Below, one piece after another: positions 61,966-64,000 of a stretch of 64,000 nucleotides of DNA. The position numbers and the translations under genes are program-made. The DNA comes from JAHBTB01 sp964451255 (GTDB lineage Bacteria; Armatimonadota; Fimbriimonadia; Fimbriimonadales; Fimbriimonadaceae): NCBI GenBank assembly GCA_964451255.1, contig CAYVHL010000001.1, positions 1,178,001 through 1,242,000 on the forward strand, read 5' to 3'. Each line of letters begins with the position of its first letter. The stretch's first letter is position 1. The notes beneath the pieces were generated by a model, which was given only the letters and a program-made list of their open reading frames with translations, did no database searches and was not told the origin of the DNA.

Positions 61966-64000
61966 ATGCGACGCCTCGCAGGGTTGGCAGTCGGTCTTGC
62001 CGTCTACGTGACCGCCCATGCGAGCGCCGCCATCAAGCGCACCCAACACCCCGCCGTATCGCCGGACGGCCAGACGATCGCTTTCAGTTGGCAAGGTGAT
62101 ATTTGGACGGTGCCGGTCAAGGGTGGCACGGCCAGTCGCCTGACTGTCAACGACGCCACGGAGGACAACCCCGTCTGGACGCCGACCGGTGGTCAGATCG
62201 TCTTCACCTCAAACCGGTTTGGCAGTACCGATGTCTTCGTCATGGCGTCGGACGGCTCAGATGTGCGTCGCGTCACATTTGATAGTTCTAGCGAGATTGT
62301 GTCCAGCGTGTCTGCCGACGGGAAGACTCTATATGGGCACACGAACGCTTGGGGACGCTCCAACTTGTTTCGGGTGCCGATAAGCGGTGGCGACATGATC
62401 CGCCTGACCGGACATCCCCTTGAGACTTGCTTTCAGCCCGCCGTCTCTGCCGATGGATTGACGGTTCTATATTGCACGCCGGGCGGCGCGACTACTTGGA
62501 AGAAGCCTGGCCTCCAAGGCTCACCGACTCCGCACGTATGGGTGGCTAGGAACGGCGTGCCCCTGACTGCCATGAGGAAGGTCACGGCCTCAGACCACTA
62601 TGAGATGACTCCGGTTGTCTTGGACAGCCGCCGGTTCCTCGCCATCAGCAACCGAAGCGGCGTCCCCAATCTTTGGCTCTTCGGGATGGACGGTCGTGGT
62701 AACCAGGTGACTCGGCTTACGGACGGAACTATCAGTTCAGTCTCGGCCTCTGCCCTTGGGCGCGTGGCCGTGTTCGAACACGATAGTGCGGTGTGGAGCG
62801 TTGACTTGGACACTGGTGCGACCTCAGAGGTACGGATCAACGCCCCCGAGGACTCGCGCCGACCGGCGGTCGCAAAGCTCGTGGTCTCGTCCGGGGTCAC
62901 CGATTTTGTCGTAGCTCCTGACTCCAAGCGGATACTCATCGAGGCCCGCGGCGATCTGTTCCTCATCCCTGAAAGCGGGGGCACGACCAGACAGGTGACC
63001 GAGAACCCGGCTTACGACGGTTCCCCCTGCTGGTTGGACAGCAAGACATACGTGTACGTCGCGGCCGGCCCCAAAGCCAAGCGCCGTCTTGTCAGGACGG
63101 GTCTAGACGGCAAGGAGAGCGTGCTTTACGAGTCCGATCTCGACGCCACGAACCCGACGCTGTCCCCGGACGGCAAGTGGCTGGCCTTTCATCGTGGCGA
63201 CAGGGAAATCTGTGTCATGTCGACCGAAGGCGGTGACGCCAAGACAGTGGCGACAGGTGACTTCAGCGGCACGTACGCCGGTAACCGGCGGTTCAACTGG
63301 TCGCCCGACAGCGAATGGCTGGCTGTGACCTCCGACAACGGTCGCAGCACCGACGTCATGCTGGTCCGACGCGACGGCTCCGAGAAGGTGCTGGTCGGTC
63401 GCTTGGCGCGTGGCGAAGGGGCGCCGCAGTTCCTCCCCGACGGGAGATCGGTTCTGGCGATCGGTACCGAGGGCCTGGACTTCGACGAAGCCCGCAACTC
63501 GACAAGCTCCATCTACATCTTTGACCTTACACCCCCCGAGACCAAGTTCAACCAAGACGACCTTGACACTATCGGCGTCACCAAAAAGAAGGAGGTGAAA
63601 CCGGTCGTCCGAATCGTCAGACGGGGGCTCGAAGACCGAAAGCGCAGATTGGTGCGGGATGTCGACTCGTTCTACATCACGGACGACCCCAAGTCCGTCA
63701 TCGCCGTCAACGCAAGCGGCACCAGCCGCGTCAGCGTCCCCAGCGGCCAAAGCAGACCGATTGCTAACGTCGGGCGGCTCTCAAACTATAGGGAGTCCAA
63801 CGGCAAGGCGTTTTTCGTCATGGCCGGGAAGCTCTATTCTCTGCCGCCAAGGGCAGACTCTCCCGTCCCAGTGGGGTTCTCGGCGACGATACGGGTTGAC
63901 AATCTGGCAGAGGAAAAGGCCCTCTTCGAAGATGCGTGGCGGGCATTGCGCAACCAGTTTTACGATCCCAAGATGCATGGCAAAGACTGGGATCACATTC
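61966..64000 (+). CDS. Tricorn-like protease, N-terminal part (runs off the window)
   Basis: 678 codons are visible with no stop. The signal peptide (LAGLAVGLAVYVTAHASA) is followed by beta-propeller repeats with the TolB/Tricorn pattern, such as AIKRTQHPAVSPDGQTIAFS, then AVSADGLTVLYC and TLSPDGKWLAFH. At the right edge, EEKALFEDAWRALRNQFYD and MHGKDWDHI start the core domain before the catalytic PDZ/protease region, which is outside the window. Tricorn proteins trim peptides from the proteasome in archaea; here the signal peptide points to the periplasm. TAGAAC lies 6 nt before ATG 61966. Confidence 0.9.
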   Translation, partial: MRRLAGLAVGLAVYVTAHASAAIKRTQHPAVSPDGQTIAFSWQGDIWTVPVKGGTASRLTVNDATEDNPVWTPTGGQIVFTSNRFGSTDVFVMASDGSDVRRVTFDSSSEIVSSVSADGKTLYGHTNAWGRSNLFRVPISGGDMIRLTGHPLETCFQPAVSADGLTVLYCTPGGATTWKKPGLQGSPTPHVWVARNGVPLTAMRKVTASDHYEMTPVVLDSRRFLAISNRSGVPNLWLFGMDGRGNQVTRLTDGTISSVSASALGRVAVFEHDSAVWSVDLDTGATSEVRINAPEDSRRPAVAKLVVSSGVTDFVVAPDSKRILIEARGDLFLIPESGGTTRQVTENPAYDGSPCWLDSKTYVYVAAGPKAKRRLVRTGLDGKESVLYESDLDATNPTLSPDGKWLAFHRGDREICVMSTEGGDAKTVATGDFSGTYAGNRRFNWSPDSEWLAVTSDNGRSTDVMLVRRDGSEKVLVGRLARGEGAPQFLPDGRSVLAIGTEGLDFDEARNSTSSIYIFDLTPPETKFNQDDLDTIGVTKKKEVKPVVRIVRRGLEDRKRRLVRDVDSFYITDDPKSVIAVNASGTSRVSVPSGQSRPIANVGRLSNYRESNGKAFFVMAGKLYSLPPRADSPVPVGFSATIRVDNLAEEKALFEDAWRALRNQFYDPKMHGKDWDHI

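Overview
The window is a GC-rich, densely packed stretch of bacterial chromosome from a diderm. It carries lipid A genes (lpxD, lpxC), BamA, TamB and a Skp-like chaperone, an S-layer-homology (SLH) porin, four PEP-CTERM proteins, planctomycete-type DUF1549/1553, DUF1501, DUF1552 and DUF1592 proteins, and a Dop/UBact/20S-proteasome locus. That mix fits the phylum Armatimonadota, probably a Fimbriimonadia-like lineage. The taxonomic call is an inference from gene content. No mobile element, CRISPR array, rRNA gene or ordinary tRNA gene was seen.

Layout. 0-10 kb: the 5' part of recA (minus), a PEP-CTERM protein, a fused ABC solute-binding protein/permease, a GYF/pilin-like protein, priA, a DinB-like protein, a sugar isomerase-like protein, a thioredoxin-fold protein and lipA. 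10.4-20.3 kb: an outer-membrane biogenesis run tamB-bamA-skp-(unknown lipoprotein)-lpxD-lpxC. 20.3-24.5 kb (minus): glyS, osmC-like and an FAD oxidoreductase. 24.7-28.9 kb: a small barrel-like protein, then a minus-strand operon lipoprotein-dop-ubact-prcB. 29.1-31.6 kb: yceD-plsX-fabH. 31.7-35.3 kb (minus): a DUF1592 cytochrome c protein and a DUF1552 protein. 35.8-37.6 kb: a Y RNA with a complete tRNA mimic, followed by the Ro60 homologue rsr. 37.8-42.6 kb: PEP-CTERM protein, pheA, cdaA-cdaR (c-di-AMP) and GNAT. 42.8-50.9 kb: DUF1549/1553 and DUF1501 proteins, GNAT, a secreted metzincin and an APH-like kinase. 51-54 kb: two PEP-CTERM genes and metK. 54-64 kb: a TPR protein, a membrane GAF/degenerate-GGDEF protein, nfo, a phosphohexomutase, the SLH porin, a small secreted protein and the start of a Tricorn-like protease.

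Two systems stand out. The first is the Dop-UBact-PrcB locus, a gram-negative version of pupylation. Its tag ends in Gln, its beta subunit keeps the catalytic Thr/Asp/Lys, and no alpha subunit or PafA ligase gene is adjacent. The second is the Y RNA next to rsr. Its T-arm, acceptor strands and D-arm are present in circularly permuted order, with a perfect 7-bp acceptor-like helix closed by a loop, and its two ends pair in a 12-bp stem.

Expression signals. Many genes start 5-10 nt after a TANACT-like hexamer with no Shine-Dalgarno sequence, which suggests common leaderless transcription. Internal operon genes often use ATGA or TTGA stop/start overlaps. Strong GC hairpins sit after several genes and between several convergent pairs.
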